The notes beneath the pieces were generated by a model. That model was not told where the DNA came from. It made no database searches and saw nothing but the letters and a program-made list of their open reading frames with translations. From assembly GCA_020631395.1 (NCBI GenBank), contig JAHDHI010000002.1:66100-102979 (forward strand): a stretch of 36,880 bases of DNA, read 5' to 3'. Source of the stretch: Bizionia sp. (GTDB taxonomy: Bacteria; Bacteroidota; Bacteroidia; Flavobacteriales; Flavobacteriaceae). Shown here one piece after another: positions 1 to 9,000 of the stretch (position 1 is the first letter of the stretch; each line of letters opens with the position of its first letter). The translations under genes were made by a program, and so were the position numbers.

Positions 1-644
1 TGTTTGGTGCCATTTTGAGCTCTTTCAATAGTGTATTGAACAGTTCAGTTACTTTATTCGGAATGGACATTTACAAACAACATTTAAATAAAGATGCTGA
101 CGAAAAAACAGTGGTGAAATATGGTAAGATATTTGGAGTGACATTGGCCATTGCTGCTATGTTCATCGCTCCAATGATTGCCAACGCAGGAAGTCTATTC
201 GATTATTTACAAGAAGTAAACGGTATTTATAGCATACCCATTCTAACAATTATCGTTGTAGGGTTCTTAACGAAGAAAGTACCAGCAATTGCAGCAAAGA
301 TAGGGTTGCTATTGGGCTGTTTATTATACATACTAAGTCAGTTTTTCCTACAACCATACTTTATAAATAATGCTTTGGAAAAAGCTGCAGCTTCAGGAAT
401 CACAGGTGATTCTGATTTGGCATTGATAAAAGCAGAAGCTTATCCACATTTTTTAGACATAATGGCCATTTTGTTTTTATTGAACGCTGGGATTATGCTA
501 ATAATAGGACTGATAAAACCAAGAACAGAAAATTACATTCAAGAATACACTAAGCAAGTCGATATTACACCATGGAAATATGTAAAACAAGCTGGACTTG
601 TTATTTGCGTTATTGTAATTGGAGTATATATATATTTTTCATAA
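1..644 (+). CDS. Sodium:solute symporter (SSS family), C-terminal part, cut by window edge
   Basis: The frame is open through the left edge, so the 5' end lies outside; about 213 codons are visible of a family normally above 500 residues. The visible part begins with GAILSSFNSVLNSSVTLFG, a stretch typical of SglT-like sodium/sugar symporters, and then shows about five hydrophobic segments, including FGVTLAIAAMFIAPMIANAG and a final one at the C-terminus. The protein should be an inner-membrane Na+-driven sugar importer. galK starts 3 nt after its stop and galT follows, so galactose (or glucose/galactose) is the inferred substrate. The substrate is inferred from neighbours only. The TTG at 15 is internal to the gene and not its true start. 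Confidence 0.85.
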   Translation, partial: FGAILSSFNSVLNSSVTLFGMDIYKQHLNKDADEKTVVKYGKIFGVTLAIAAMFIAPMIANAGSLFDYLQEVNGIYSIPILTIIVVGFLTKKVPAIAAKIGLLLGCLLYILSQFFLQPYFINNALEKAAASGITGDSDLALIKAEAYPHFLDIMAILFLLNAGIMLIIGLIKPRTENYIQEYTKQVDITPWKYVKQAGLVICVIVIGVYIYFS

Positions 645-647
645 CTA

Positions 648-1802
648 ATGAATCAACAAAAACTAATAGAAGGCATAACCTTTCATTTCGAGGAAACGTT
701 TAATCAGAAACCTTTACTCGTGTTTTCCCCTGGGAGAATAAATTTAATAGGAGAACACACGGACTACAATGATGGTTTCGTGTTTCCTGCTGCCATAGAC
801 AAAGGCATAGTCGCTGCAATCTCCAAAAGCAAAAATGACTTTTGCCACATCACGGCCCTCGATATAAATGAAACACTAAAATTCACATTCAATGACATTG
901 TTCCCAAAGAAAATGGCAGCTGGGAAAACTACATACTTGGCGTAGTATACGAAATCAAGAAAACAGGAAAGCAAATAGGGAATTTCAACCTGGTCTTTGC
1001 TGGAGACATTCCTGGTGGCGCAGGACTTTCATCGTCTGCCGCATTGGAAAACAGTGTCGTTTTTGGGCTCAACACATTGTTTCAACTAGGCTACTCCAAG
1101 GAAGAAATGATCTTCATATCACAGCGAGCAGAACATAATTTCGTTGGAGTAAAATGTGGAATCATGGATCAATATGCCAGTATGTTTGGGCAAGAAAACA
1201 AGGCTTTGCTATTGGATTGTAGGTCCATAGAAGCGACCGAATATGAAATCGATTTCAAAGATTACCAATTGCTTTTAATCAATACCAACATAAAACACAC
1301 ATTGTCAGAAAGTGCCTATAACAATAGGCGTTCCACCTGTGAAAAAATAGCATCAATGCTAAAGGTAAAGGCCTTGAGAGATGTAAACATCGAAGAGCTG
1401 GACACCATAAAAGACAAACTTCACATTGAAGAATATTTGCAAGCCTCCTACATCATCCACGAAAACAAAAGAGTCTTGAAAGCATCTGAAGCCCTAGACG
1501 ACAATGACTTGAATGCTTTTGGAAATTTGCTTTTTGCATCTCACAATGGATTGCAAAATTGCTATGAGGTAAGCTGTGAGGAATTGAATTTCTTGGTGGA
1601 CAAGGCTAAAAACAACCCTGATATCATAGGAGCTCGAATGATGGGAGGAGGCTTTGGTGGTTGTACCTTGAATTTAATTCGCAAAAGTGCCATTGACGAG
1701 TTCAGCACATATATTTCTGCATCATACAAAGAGCAATTCAATGTAGACTGCAACATTTACAATGTACAAATATCCAAAGGGACACATTTAATAAACTCAT
1801 AA
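648..1802 (+). CDS. galK: Galactokinase
   Basis: A GHMP-family kinase that phosphorylates alpha-D-galactose to galactose 1-phosphate with ATP in the cytoplasm (Leloir pathway). All three family motifs are visible: the galactokinase signature GRINLIGEHTDYNDG at residues 29-43, the ATP-binding PGGAGLSSSAALE at 122-134, and MMGGGFGGCTL at 331-341. Likely catalytic residues are R30 and D174 (in GIMDQYAS). The length of 384 aa is normal for the family. It begins with ATG 3 nt after the symporter stop, and a DUF4440 gene begins 3 nt after its own stop, so it is the second gene of a tight operon that ends with galT. No galE or galM is visible here. Confidence 0.96.
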   Translation: MNQQKLIEGITFHFEETFNQKPLLVFSPGRINLIGEHTDYNDGFVFPAAIDKGIVAAISKSKNDFCHITALDINETLKFTFNDIVPKENGSWENYILGVVYEIKKTGKQIGNFNLVFAGDIPGGAGLSSSAALENSVVFGLNTLFQLGYSKEEMIFISQRAEHNFVGVKCGIMDQYASMFGQENKALLLDCRSIEATEYEIDFKDYQLLLINTNIKHTLSESAYNNRRSTCEKIASMLKVKALRDVNIEELDTIKDKLHIEEYLQASYIIHENKRVLKASEALDDNDLNAFGNLLFASHNGLQNCYEVSCEELNFLVDKAKNNPDIIGARMMGGGFGGCTLNLIRKSAIDEFSTYISASYKEQFNVDCNIYNVQISKGTHLINS

Positions 1803-1805
1803 ATC

Positions 1806-2237
1806 ATGAAAAAAACAATCTTATTGCTTTGCATCCTAGGCTTTTTGAATGGCTTTTCCCAAACTACCGAAAAAGAAGACAAAGAAGCCATCTTAAACGT
1901 AATGAAAACGCAAGAAAAAGCCTGGTCGAACAATGACATAGAAGAATTCATGGAAGGGTATTGGAAATCCGATTCCTTGAAATTCTATGGCAAAAGCGGC
2001 TTGACTCACGGTTGGGACAAGACATTGGCCAATTATAAGAAAGGATACCCTACAAAAGAACATACAGGGACTTTGAACTTCAAGATAAATGCACTTACCA
2101 AAATAAACGATGCCGCCTATTACGTAATGGGAGAGTATCATTTAACACGAAAAGCTGGAAATGCTGATGGCATCTTCATGATCATCTTCAAAAAAATAGA
2201 TGGTGAATGGAAAATAATAGCTGACACCTCAAGTTAA
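1806..2237 (+). CDS. Exported DUF4440/SnoaL-like (NTF2-fold) protein
   Basis: A 143-aa protein with an N-terminal signal peptide (MKKTILLLCILGFLNGFSQ), so it is probably periplasmic. The rest resembles the NTF2-like DUF4440 family: an early helix with EAILNVMKTQEKAWSNNDIE, then FMEGYW, and a final strand IIFKKIDGEWKIIADTSS, which is the usual family ending. Function is unknown; such folds bind small ligands or act as weak enzymes. It lies between galK and galT, 3 nt after galK and 11 nt before galT, so it must be co-transcribed with galactose genes. No catalytic residues can be assigned. Confidence 0.8.
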   Translation: MKKTILLLCILGFLNGFSQTTEKEDKEAILNVMKTQEKAWSNNDIEEFMEGYWKSDSLKFYGKSGLTHGWDKTLANYKKGYPTKEHTGTLNFKINALTKINDAAYYVMGEYHLTRKAGNADGIFMIIFKKIDGEWKIIADTSS

Positions 2238-2248
2238 AAAAGAAAGAA

Positions 2249-3262
2249 TTGAATATACAAAACTACTCGCATAGACGTTACAACATCTTGACAGGAGAAT
2301 GGGTTCTGGTTTCACCACATAGGGCAAAAAGACCATGGCAAGGTCAAGAAGAAAGTATAACCACGGAAAAAAGACCACCCCATGATCCCAACTGTTACCT
2401 CTGTGCAGGAAACACAAGAGCAAATGGGGAAAACAATCCAGAGTACGAGGATACTTTCGTATTTGAAAACGATTTTGCGGCCTTGCAAAAAGAAATCCCC
2501 GGCTTCTCCATCGATGACGGCTTGTTACAAGCCACATCAGAAAAGGGCATCTGCAAAGTAATCTGCTTTAGTTCGGATCACTCCAAGACCTTGGCGGACA
2601 TGGAAATTGCTTCCATAGAAAAAGTCATTGCGCTTTGGCAAGATGAATTCAAGGCATTGAGCCAACACAGTTTCATCAATTACATTCAAATCTTCGAAAA
2701 CAAAGGTGCAGTCATGGGCTGCTCCAATCCTCATCCACATGGGCAAATATGGAGTCAATCCAGCATTCCCAATGAAATTGAGAAAAAAGACATCAAACAG
2801 TCCACATATTTTCAAACGAAGAACAGTTCTTTGCTTGGGGATTACATCTCTCAAGAATTGAAGAAGAATGAACGCATCCTATTTGAAAACGACGATTTCG
2901 TTATCCTTATTCCCTTTTGGGCCGTCTGGCCTTTCGAAACCATGATAGCCCCAAAGCAACAACAAGCAGACATTTCTTCCCTTACGGAAAAAGAGCGCCT
3001 TGGATTTGCTGAGGCCATTTCAAAGATAACCAAGGCATACGACAAGATATTCAATTGTTCTTTTCCTTATTCCAGTGGCATTCATCAAGCGCCAACCAAT
3101 GACGAAAACACCAAGCATTGGCATTGGCATATGAGTTTCTACCCGCCTTTGCTTAGAAGTGCTTCCGTAAAGAAGTTCATGGTCGGTTATGAGATGTTTG
3201 GCATGCCACAAAGGGACATCACCGCAGAAGGGGTCGCCAAACGAATAAAAGAAATCATTTAG
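2249..3262 (+). CDS. galT: Galactose-1-phosphate uridylyltransferase
   Basis: GalT moves UMP from UDP-glucose to galactose 1-phosphate, giving UDP-galactose and glucose 1-phosphate. The 337-aa protein has the active-site NPHPHGQIW at residues 160-168, with H164 as the expected uridylylated nucleophile. A CYLC pair at 49-52 corresponds to the metal site, SDHS lies near residue 111, and HWHWHMSFYPP follows at 290-300. The N-terminus HRRYNILTGEWVLVSPHR is the usual GalT opening. The start is taken as TTG at 2249 because no in-frame ATG lies upstream of that conserved segment. It is the last gene of the galactose operon; I see no strong terminator after it. Confidence 0.95.
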   Translation: MNIQNYSHRRYNILTGEWVLVSPHRAKRPWQGQEESITTEKRPPHDPNCYLCAGNTRANGENNPEYEDTFVFENDFAALQKEIPGFSIDDGLLQATSEKGICKVICFSSDHSKTLADMEIASIEKVIALWQDEFKALSQHSFINYIQIFENKGAVMGCSNPHPHGQIWSQSSIPNEIEKKDIKQSTYFQTKNSSLLGDYISQELKKNERILFENDDFVILIPFWAVWPFETMIAPKQQQADISSLTEKERLGFAEAISKITKAYDKIFNCSFPYSSGIHQAPTNDENTKHWHWHMSFYPPLLRSASVKKFMVGYEMFGMPQRDITAEGVAKRIKEII

Positions 3263-3880
3263 TTGAAACATAGACATTGAAATAGCAAGGATTCAATTCA
3301 CGCCTCTTTTGTAAACGCATCAAAAAACAACCTTGGTTTTTCTATAACGCTCTACTTTTTTTTAGAGATTACAATCGATAGGAACTACATTGAACTTTCA
3401 TTCTTTTCCTTTAAAATTGTATATTTCATTTTCTTTGTGGTTTTCCGTTTGATAATATCATTTCCCTATCATACAACATTTTTTAGTAGGGTATTTTTAT
3501 ATAAAACTGTATTGTATTAAAATTGGTCAATACATAATAATCAAACAACGCAACTAACTATAAAACAAGAAGTTTAACCCCAAATAAACATCTCTGTAGA
3601 GCAGAAAAATTTGCCAAACGAATAAGGATAATCGTATAGTTTAGATGGCGTAACCATTAGAATAAAAAATATAATCACTATTGGGTTTTGTGTATTAACT
3701 CAAAAAATCATATTTTTTATTTTTTGTTCAATACAAGAATCAAATTATCAAACACTTATTAAAATAATTTAATGCCAAAGCAAAAAATCAACATACCCTC
3801 TGGCCCTACTAACCAAATCAGAAATACTGCGTGCAGTATGAACTAAGGAAAATTGAATTAATCCATTAAAACAAAAATAA
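3263..3880. other. Gene-free AT-rich gap between galT and the BNR protein
   Basis: I see no convincing gene in these 618 bases. A short ORF of 24 codons at 3772-3846 has no recognisable product. A 16-bp palindrome lies at 3824-3839 (listed separately). The stretch 3690-3745 holds a TTTTG followed about 20 nt later by TATTTTTT/TATTTTTTG, an approximate match to the Bacteroidota -33/-7 promoter, and is the best guess for the promoter of the gene at 3881. The leader just before the ATG is A-rich (AAAACAAAAATA), as is usual in this phylum. Confidence 0.5.
3824..3839. promoter_or_regulatory. 16-bp palindrome upstream of the BNR gene
   Basis: The sequence ATACTGC-GT-GCAGTAT has perfect 7-bp arms and lies 42 nt before the ATG at 3881. 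Its size and symmetry suit an operator for a dimeric regulator, or a short hairpin in the leader RNA. No regulator is linked to it in the window. Confidence 0.35.
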
Positions 3881-6367
3881 ATGAGAAAGATTATTTTCTT
3901 GGGGCTTTTAAGTTTGTTCCTAATAGGTTGCAATGCAAACGCTACAAAAGAAGCTTCGAAATCGACCAAAGAAACTCCTCATGATTTTATGTTCATGCAA
4001 CGAGCATACCCTACGGGAGAAATACGTACCGACGCCTATGCGAATGCCATAGCTTGGAAAAAACAACATCCCAAGAAATCACAAATACAAGCTTTGTGGG
4101 AATTTGCAGGCCCAGAAAACATTGGAGGGCGAATTACCGACATTGAAATTCCAATAGACCAATCTCAAACCTATTATGTTGGAGCTGCTTCTGGGGGGGT
4201 ATTCAAGACCGTCGATGCTGGATCCACATGGAACCCAATCTTCGATGAACAGGAAATGCTATCCATTGGAGACATCGAAATCTCCAAGAACGACACGGAT
4301 GTCCTATGGGTAGGTACAGGAGAAGTAAATGCAGGTGGAGGTTCATTGGCCTATGATGGAGATGGAATATATACCAGTGTGGATGGAGGACTCACTTGGG
4401 AAAGCAAAGGTTTGCCCGACGTTGGAAGCATAGGAAAGATACTTATCGATCCAAATGATGACAATACGATATTCGTAGGAGCTATGGGACCTTTGTTCAA
4501 GGATGATGACAATAGAGGCGTATACCGTACCACCGATGGAGGAACAACTTGGGAGCAAGTACTTTTCGTGAGCGACATCACAGGGGTCATTGACATGGCC
4601 AATCACCCAACCGATAGCAACATCATCTATGCCGCCAGTTGGGAACGAGAAAGAAGACCGGAATACAGGGACTATGGAGGAGAAACATCACGTATATATC
4701 GTTCTACCGACGGAGGAGATACTTGGAGTGAACTAACCAACGGGTTGCCTAGTGCTGCCAATGACAAAGGAAGAATAAGCATTGACATATCTCAATCCAA
4801 TCCTGATGTCCTATATTCTCGATATGCCGACGCCAATGGAAGCATTCAAGGGGTATACCGCACATCAAACGGAGGTGACACTTGGACAGCCGTTAATTCG
4901 AGTCAATTGACCAATGTTGGTTTTCATTGGTGGTTTAGGGGAATCTTCGTAGATCCGACAGATGAAAACACGATCTACAATGTGGACTTCGTAGTTCAAA
5001 AATCCACCGATGGAGGAAACACTTGGTCTGCTTCATTTCCCGGAGCACACGTAGATCAACATGCCTTGGCATTCAACACCATGATGGATGGGGAAGTATT
5101 GCTTGGGAATGATGGAGGGTTATATAAAAGTACGGACGATGGAGTTACTTCGGTAAAAGACATAACTTTACCCATCACTCAATTTTACCGCTTTTATGTA
5201 GATTCTCAAAATGGAAATAAAATCTATGGTGGCACTCAGGACAACAATACCATTCGCACCACGACTGGTGGCCTGAATGATTGGACGTCTATTTATGGAG
5301 GAGACGGATTTCAACCATTGGTAGATGCCGATGACACCAATGTAGTATATGCTTTATCACAAAATGGAAACTTAGGCAAGTCCACAAACAATGCAGGGTC
5401 ATTTTCGAGCGCGATGTCAGGAATCAATGGAGGGGATCGCAACAATTGGGACACTCCCATCACCTTCGACCCACAAAATTCACAAGTGTTGTACTATGGA
5501 ACCCAACGGGTATACAAAACCACTAATGCGGCTACCAATTGGACAGCAATCAGTCCTGATCTAACCAATGGCGCAGGAGGAGGAAACATCAGTTTCGGAA
5601 CCATCACCTCGATGGACGTCTCTCCCTTGAACTCTGATGTCATTGTTGCTGGTACAGATGATGGCAATGTTTGGATCACCCAAGATGGAGGAACCAATTG
5701 GAACAATGTATCTGGCACCTTGCCAGATCTATGGACTACCAAGGTCTTGGCAGATAGGAATGACACAAATTCGTTGTATGTCACGTTTTCAGGGTATCGT
5801 TATGGGGTGAATCCTAGTCACGTCTTTAAAAGTAATGATGCTGGCCAAACATGGACTGCCATAGGAAACACCTTGCCGGACATCCCTGTAAATGACATTG
5901 TAAAAGATAGCTACGGCAATTTGTTTTTGGCTACGGACGTCGGTGTGTTTGCGAGCGCAGACGATGGAACAAATTGGGCTCCCTTTGGAGACAACATGCC
6001 ATCTTTGGTGGTAACGGACATGCATATCCACGAAGTAGAAGAGATTCTTTACGCTGCAACCTATGGCCGTTCCGCATATAAGATGGACATAGCCAACGAT
6101 GTGTTGTCAACTACTTCAAATGTTTTTGCCGAAGTGATTACCATATATCCAAACCCTGCTTCAGACGTAGTGACAATCTCGCTTTCTGAGATGACTCCAA
6201 TGGCTGATGTCGTTTTCTATGACAGCCTAGGAAGAGTGGTTTTAAAAACTAAGATTTCCAAAGGAAATAATGAGACCATTCCTGTTTCACACCTAAACCA
6301 AGGTCTATATCATATAAAGATATCTGAAGGAAAAAACACTTCCATCAAGAAATTGATCATCAAGTAA
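3881..6367 (+). CDS. BNR/Asp-box (sortilin VPS10-like) beta-propeller protein with T9SS sorting domain
   Basis: An 828-aa surface or secreted protein. Residues 1-17 form a signal peptide ending in LFLIGC, which fits a lipobox with C17 lipidated. From about residue 90 to 740 it contains many Asp-box repeats of the S/T-x-D-x-G-x-T-W type (TTDGGTTWEQ, STDGGDTWSE, STDGGNTWSA, SNDAGQTWTA), as in sialidase-like and VPS10-type beta-propellers. Residues 752-828 (from VITIYPNPASDVV to KKLIIK) are a type A C-terminal sorting domain for type IX secretion. No sialidase active-site arrangement is evident, so a binding role or an unrecognised hydrolase are both possible. It is transcribed alone and ends at a strong hairpin. 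Having both a lipobox and a T9SS domain is unusual. Confidence 0.85.
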   Translation: MRKIIFLGLLSLFLIGCNANATKEASKSTKETPHDFMFMQRAYPTGEIRTDAYANAIAWKKQHPKKSQIQALWEFAGPENIGGRITDIEIPIDQSQTYYVGAASGGVFKTVDAGSTWNPIFDEQEMLSIGDIEISKNDTDVLWVGTGEVNAGGGSLAYDGDGIYTSVDGGLTWESKGLPDVGSIGKILIDPNDDNTIFVGAMGPLFKDDDNRGVYRTTDGGTTWEQVLFVSDITGVIDMANHPTDSNIIYAASWERERRPEYRDYGGETSRIYRSTDGGDTWSELTNGLPSAANDKGRISIDISQSNPDVLYSRYADANGSIQGVYRTSNGGDTWTAVNSSQLTNVGFHWWFRGIFVDPTDENTIYNVDFVVQKSTDGGNTWSASFPGAHVDQHALAFNTMMDGEVLLGNDGGLYKSTDDGVTSVKDITLPITQFYRFYVDSQNGNKIYGGTQDNNTIRTTTGGLNDWTSIYGGDGFQPLVDADDTNVVYALSQNGNLGKSTNNAGSFSSAMSGINGGDRNNWDTPITFDPQNSQVLYYGTQRVYKTTNAATNWTAISPDLTNGAGGGNISFGTITSMDVSPLNSDVIVAGTDDGNVWITQDGGTNWNNVSGTLPDLWTTKVLADRNDTNSLYVTFSGYRYGVNPSHVFKSNDAGQTWTAIGNTLPDIPVNDIVKDSYGNLFLATDVGVFASADDGTNWAPFGDNMPSLVVTDMHIHEVEEILYAATYGRSAYKMDIANDVLSTTSNVFAEVITIYPNPASDVVTISLSEMTPMADVVFYDSLGRVVLKTKISKGNNETIPVSHLNQGLYHIKISEGKNTSIKKLIIK

Positions 6368-6375
6368 TCTTTAAT

Positions 6376-6421
6376 CCATCAATTGTCCATAATCTTTACA
6401 TCACTTCTGGACAATTGATGG
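6376..6421. terminator. Convergent-gene terminator hairpin
   Basis: A perfect 14-bp inverted repeat, CCATCAATTGTCCA at 6376-6389 and TGGACAATTGATGG at 6408-6421, with an 18-nt loop. It lies 9 nt after the BNR gene stop and between convergent genes (the M24 gene ends at 6467). On the + strand it is followed within a few bases by a T-rich run (TTATTTTTCTT). Confidence 0.7.
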
Positions 6422-6466
6422 AAAAGTTATTTTTCTTCATGTCGTGTTTTCAATTGTCAAATGGCA

Positions 6467-7687
6467 TCAAGCTTTCAATCCAAAAGGATCTTCTATAGAA
6501 TGCATCGGATCAGTAAACCATTTTGGTCCTTCCTTCGTCATATAGATATGGTCTTCGTGACGAATGCCAAAGGCGTCTGGAACACAAATCATGGGCTCGT
6601 TGCTAAAGCACATTCCTGGTTCCAAAATCGTTTGATCGTTTCGTACTATGTATGGCCACTCGTGAATGTCCAGACCTATCCCATGTCCTGTTCTGTGTGG
6701 CAAGCCCGGTAACTTGTAATCTGGTCCCAAATCATATGATTCCAATATTCTTCTGGAAGCATTGTCAACCGATGCACAGGTATTCCCCAATATGGCTGCA
6801 TCGAATGCAGCTTGTTGCGTTTCCTTTTCGATGTTCCAAATGCGACGCTGCAAATTGTTGGCCTCTCCAAACACATAGGTTCTGGTGATGTCCGAGATGT
6901 AATCGTGTAAAACACATCCCGTATCTATTAAAACGACCTCGTTTTCCTCCAATTCCTTTGGTGTTTTAACACCATGTGGGAATGATGAATCCACCCCGAA
7001 CAATACAATGCAAAAATAGGACCCCGAAGGGATTCCATACCTTATGTGCGCTTCGTGGATAAAATTGGTAACTTCCTTTGCACTGATTCCGACTCTTAGT
7101 ATTCTAGCTGCTGCCTTTTGTACTTCCAAAGTAATATCCATTGCCGCCTGCATTATTGCAATTTCTGCATCGGATTTTATCATTCTGCATCCCGCAGTTA
7201 TAGGTTTGGCATTAATCAACTTGTAACTTTCTTGACAAATTGCAATGCCATCCGTAATAAAAAATGGTGTGGCTTCATCCATACAGACAGTTCCTTCCTT
7301 TACGTCATTTTCCGCAAGGATTTGACCAAACAACAGATATGGACTCTCATGTTCTTCCCAACAACGAACTTCTCCTTCCATTAGCATGAAATCCAGAATT
7401 GTTCCTTTCTCAAATTCCGGAGCGATGTAATGCAAACTTCCATTTGGAAACAACAATGCTCCTACCATACGCTCACTGGAATTCCATCGTGTTCCTGTAA
7501 AATAATATAGATTCGTTCCTGCGTGCAAATACAATGCTTGTATATTTTGCGACTGCATCAATTGACATGCCTTGCCAATGCGTTTTTCAAATTCTTCCTT
7601 TTGGAGAGGTTGTACCAGATGTGCCTTTGCTGTTATGGCATTCAATTCTGCTTCTATCGTAGATCCTCCAATTCCGTATGTACTCAT
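6467..7687 (-). CDS. M24 family Xaa-Pro dipeptidase/aminopeptidase (creatinase fold)
   Basis: A cytoplasmic (no signal peptide) 406-aa metallopeptidase of family M24 that should cleave the bond between any residue and proline or hydroxyproline. The five dinuclear-metal ligands are present in order: D255 (VVLIDTG), D266 (ISDITRT), H335 (HRTGHGIGLDIHE), E364 (FSNEPMI) and E378 (GIRHEDH). The N-terminal half is the usual creatinase-type domain. It is the last gene of the hydroxyproline/peptidase operon and lies 17 nt after a second M24 gene. The two proteins differ strongly in sequence, so they probably split substrates (dipeptides versus longer peptides). Whether it is a true prolidase cannot be settled from sequence. 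Confidence 0.88.
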   Translation of the reverse strand: MSTYGIGGSTIEAELNAITAKAHLVQPLQKEEFEKRIGKACQLMQSQNIQALYLHAGTNLYYFTGTRWNSSERMVGALLFPNGSLHYIAPEFEKGTILDFMLMEGEVRCWEEHESPYLLFGQILAENDVKEGTVCMDEATPFFITDGIAICQESYKLINAKPITAGCRMIKSDAEIAIMQAAMDITLEVQKAAARILRVGISAKEVTNFIHEAHIRYGIPSGSYFCIVLFGVDSSFPHGVKTPKELEENEVVLIDTGCVLHDYISDITRTYVFGEANNLQRRIWNIEKETQQAAFDAAILGNTCASVDNASRRILESYDLGPDYKLPGLPHRTGHGIGLDIHEWPYIVRNDQTILEPGMCFSNEPMICVPDAFGIRHEDHIYMTKEGPKWFTDPMHSIEDPFGLKA

Positions 7688-7704
7688 AAATTCGTCGTAT
7701 GTTT

Positions 7705-8997
7705 TTAGTTGTTCATCAACTGCTCAATGTCATCGATCTCAATCGGCATTGCTTTTGTAAGATTGATGTTCCCTGTTGATGTAATTAAATAATCGTCTTC
7801 CAATCGGCAACCAATGCCTTCTTCCGGTATGTATATCCCTGGCTCGCATGTTAGTACCATCCCTTCTTCAAAAGGGCGAGAATACAAGCCGACATCATGT
7901 ACGTCCAAACCTAAATAATGTGCTGTGCCATGCATGAAGTATTTCTTATATAACGGTTTTTCAGGATTCTGATTGGCAACTTCAGCAGCATCCAACAAGC
8001 CCAACCTTATCAATTCCGTTCCCACCAAACGTGCCATCTCCTTTTCGTAATCCTCAGGAAATGTTCCAACTTGCAATAGTTTGCTTCCTTCCTTCAAACA
8101 ATGCAATACGGATGCATAGACTTCTTTTTGACGCTTTGAAAATTTACCATTGACAGGGATACAACGTGTGGTATCGCTATTATAGTTGGCATAGCAAACT
8201 CCAAAGTCCATTAAAATCATATCGCCATCCTTACATATGGAATCATTGGTATTATAATGCAATGCGCAGGCATTCTTGCCAGATGCGACAATGGGCAAAA
8301 ATGCATGATGAGAGCCGCCGGATCTTACCATGTTGTAAGTTAGCTCTGCTTCCAATTCGAATTCTCTCATATTTGGTTTGCAAGCTTTCAATACTCGTTT
8401 GAAAGAATCCACACCGATGTCTGCCGCTCTTTGGATCAATGCTATTTCCTCATTCGATTTTACTGGGCGTAACTTTCTTGTGATCTTTGCGGCCCTATGG
8501 TATTCGTGCAAAGGGTATTTTTCCTTGCACCATGAGATCATTCTATCTTGTTGGGTTTCTTGATCCTTTGTCACTCGCTTGATGTGTTCGTTATGCCCCA
8601 AGTAAAATCCATCGGCTTCAAAGGCCATCAACTGCAATACCTTCTCAAAATCTTGTAGCCATTCCACTCTTGTTACTCCTGAAACCTCCGTAGCTTGATC
8701 CTTGGTCAGTTTTTCACCATCCCAAATCTTGATGTGTTCGTTCGTTTCCCTTATGAATAGAATCTCTCGATTTTCCTTCTTGAAGGCCTCAGGATATAAA
8801 ATTAGAATCGTCTCTTCTTGATCGATTCCAGAGAGATAGAACAAATCGTTGTTTTGAGCAAATCCCATAACGTCATCCGCATTGTTGTGTTTGACATCGT
8901 TGGAAGTCAAAATCGCTATGGTGTTCTGCTTCATTTCTGCAACAAAGCGAGTTCTGTTCCCTATGAATAAATCGTTTGCAATCTTTTCGTAACGCAT
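7705..8997 (-). CDS. pepP: Xaa-Pro aminopeptidase (aminopeptidase P, M24B)
   Basis: A 430-aa protein with an aminopeptidase P N-terminal domain (about 1-150) followed by the M24 catalytic domain. Metal ligands are D264 (ILMDFGV), D275 (NSDTTR), H360 (HGTAHYLGLDVHDVG), E385 (TCEPGIYI) and E400 (CRLEDDY); H247 in LHYNTND matches the conserved substrate-binding histidine. It removes the N-terminal residue from peptides with proline at position 2. It lies in the cytoplasm, 3 nt downstream of the FAD dehydrogenase gene and 17 nt upstream of the second M24 gene. Its operon partners suggest it trims imported proline/hydroxyproline-rich peptides to free imino acid for the pathway. Confidence 0.92.
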   Translation of the reverse strand: MRYEKIANDLFIGNRTRFVAEMKQNTIAILTSNDVKHNNADDVMGFAQNNDLFYLSGIDQEETILILYPEAFKKENREILFIRETNEHIKIWDGEKLTKDQATEVSGVTRVEWLQDFEKVLQLMAFEADGFYLGHNEHIKRVTKDQETQQDRMISWCKEKYPLHEYHRAAKITRKLRPVKSNEEIALIQRAADIGVDSFKRVLKACKPNMREFELEAELTYNMVRSGGSHHAFLPIVASGKNACALHYNTNDSICKDGDMILMDFGVCYANYNSDTTRCIPVNGKFSKRQKEVYASVLHCLKEGSKLLQVGTFPEDYEKEMARLVGTELIRLGLLDAAEVANQNPEKPLYKKYFMHGTAHYLGLDVHDVGLYSRPFEEGMVLTCEPGIYIPEEGIGCRLEDDYLITSTGNINLTKAMPIEIDDIEQLMNN

Positions 8998-9000
8998 ATC

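Noticed and set aside
3772..3846. 24-codon ORF as a leader peptide before the BNR gene
   Set aside because: It has no regulatory codon run, no attenuator-like structures after it, and a composition expected by chance.
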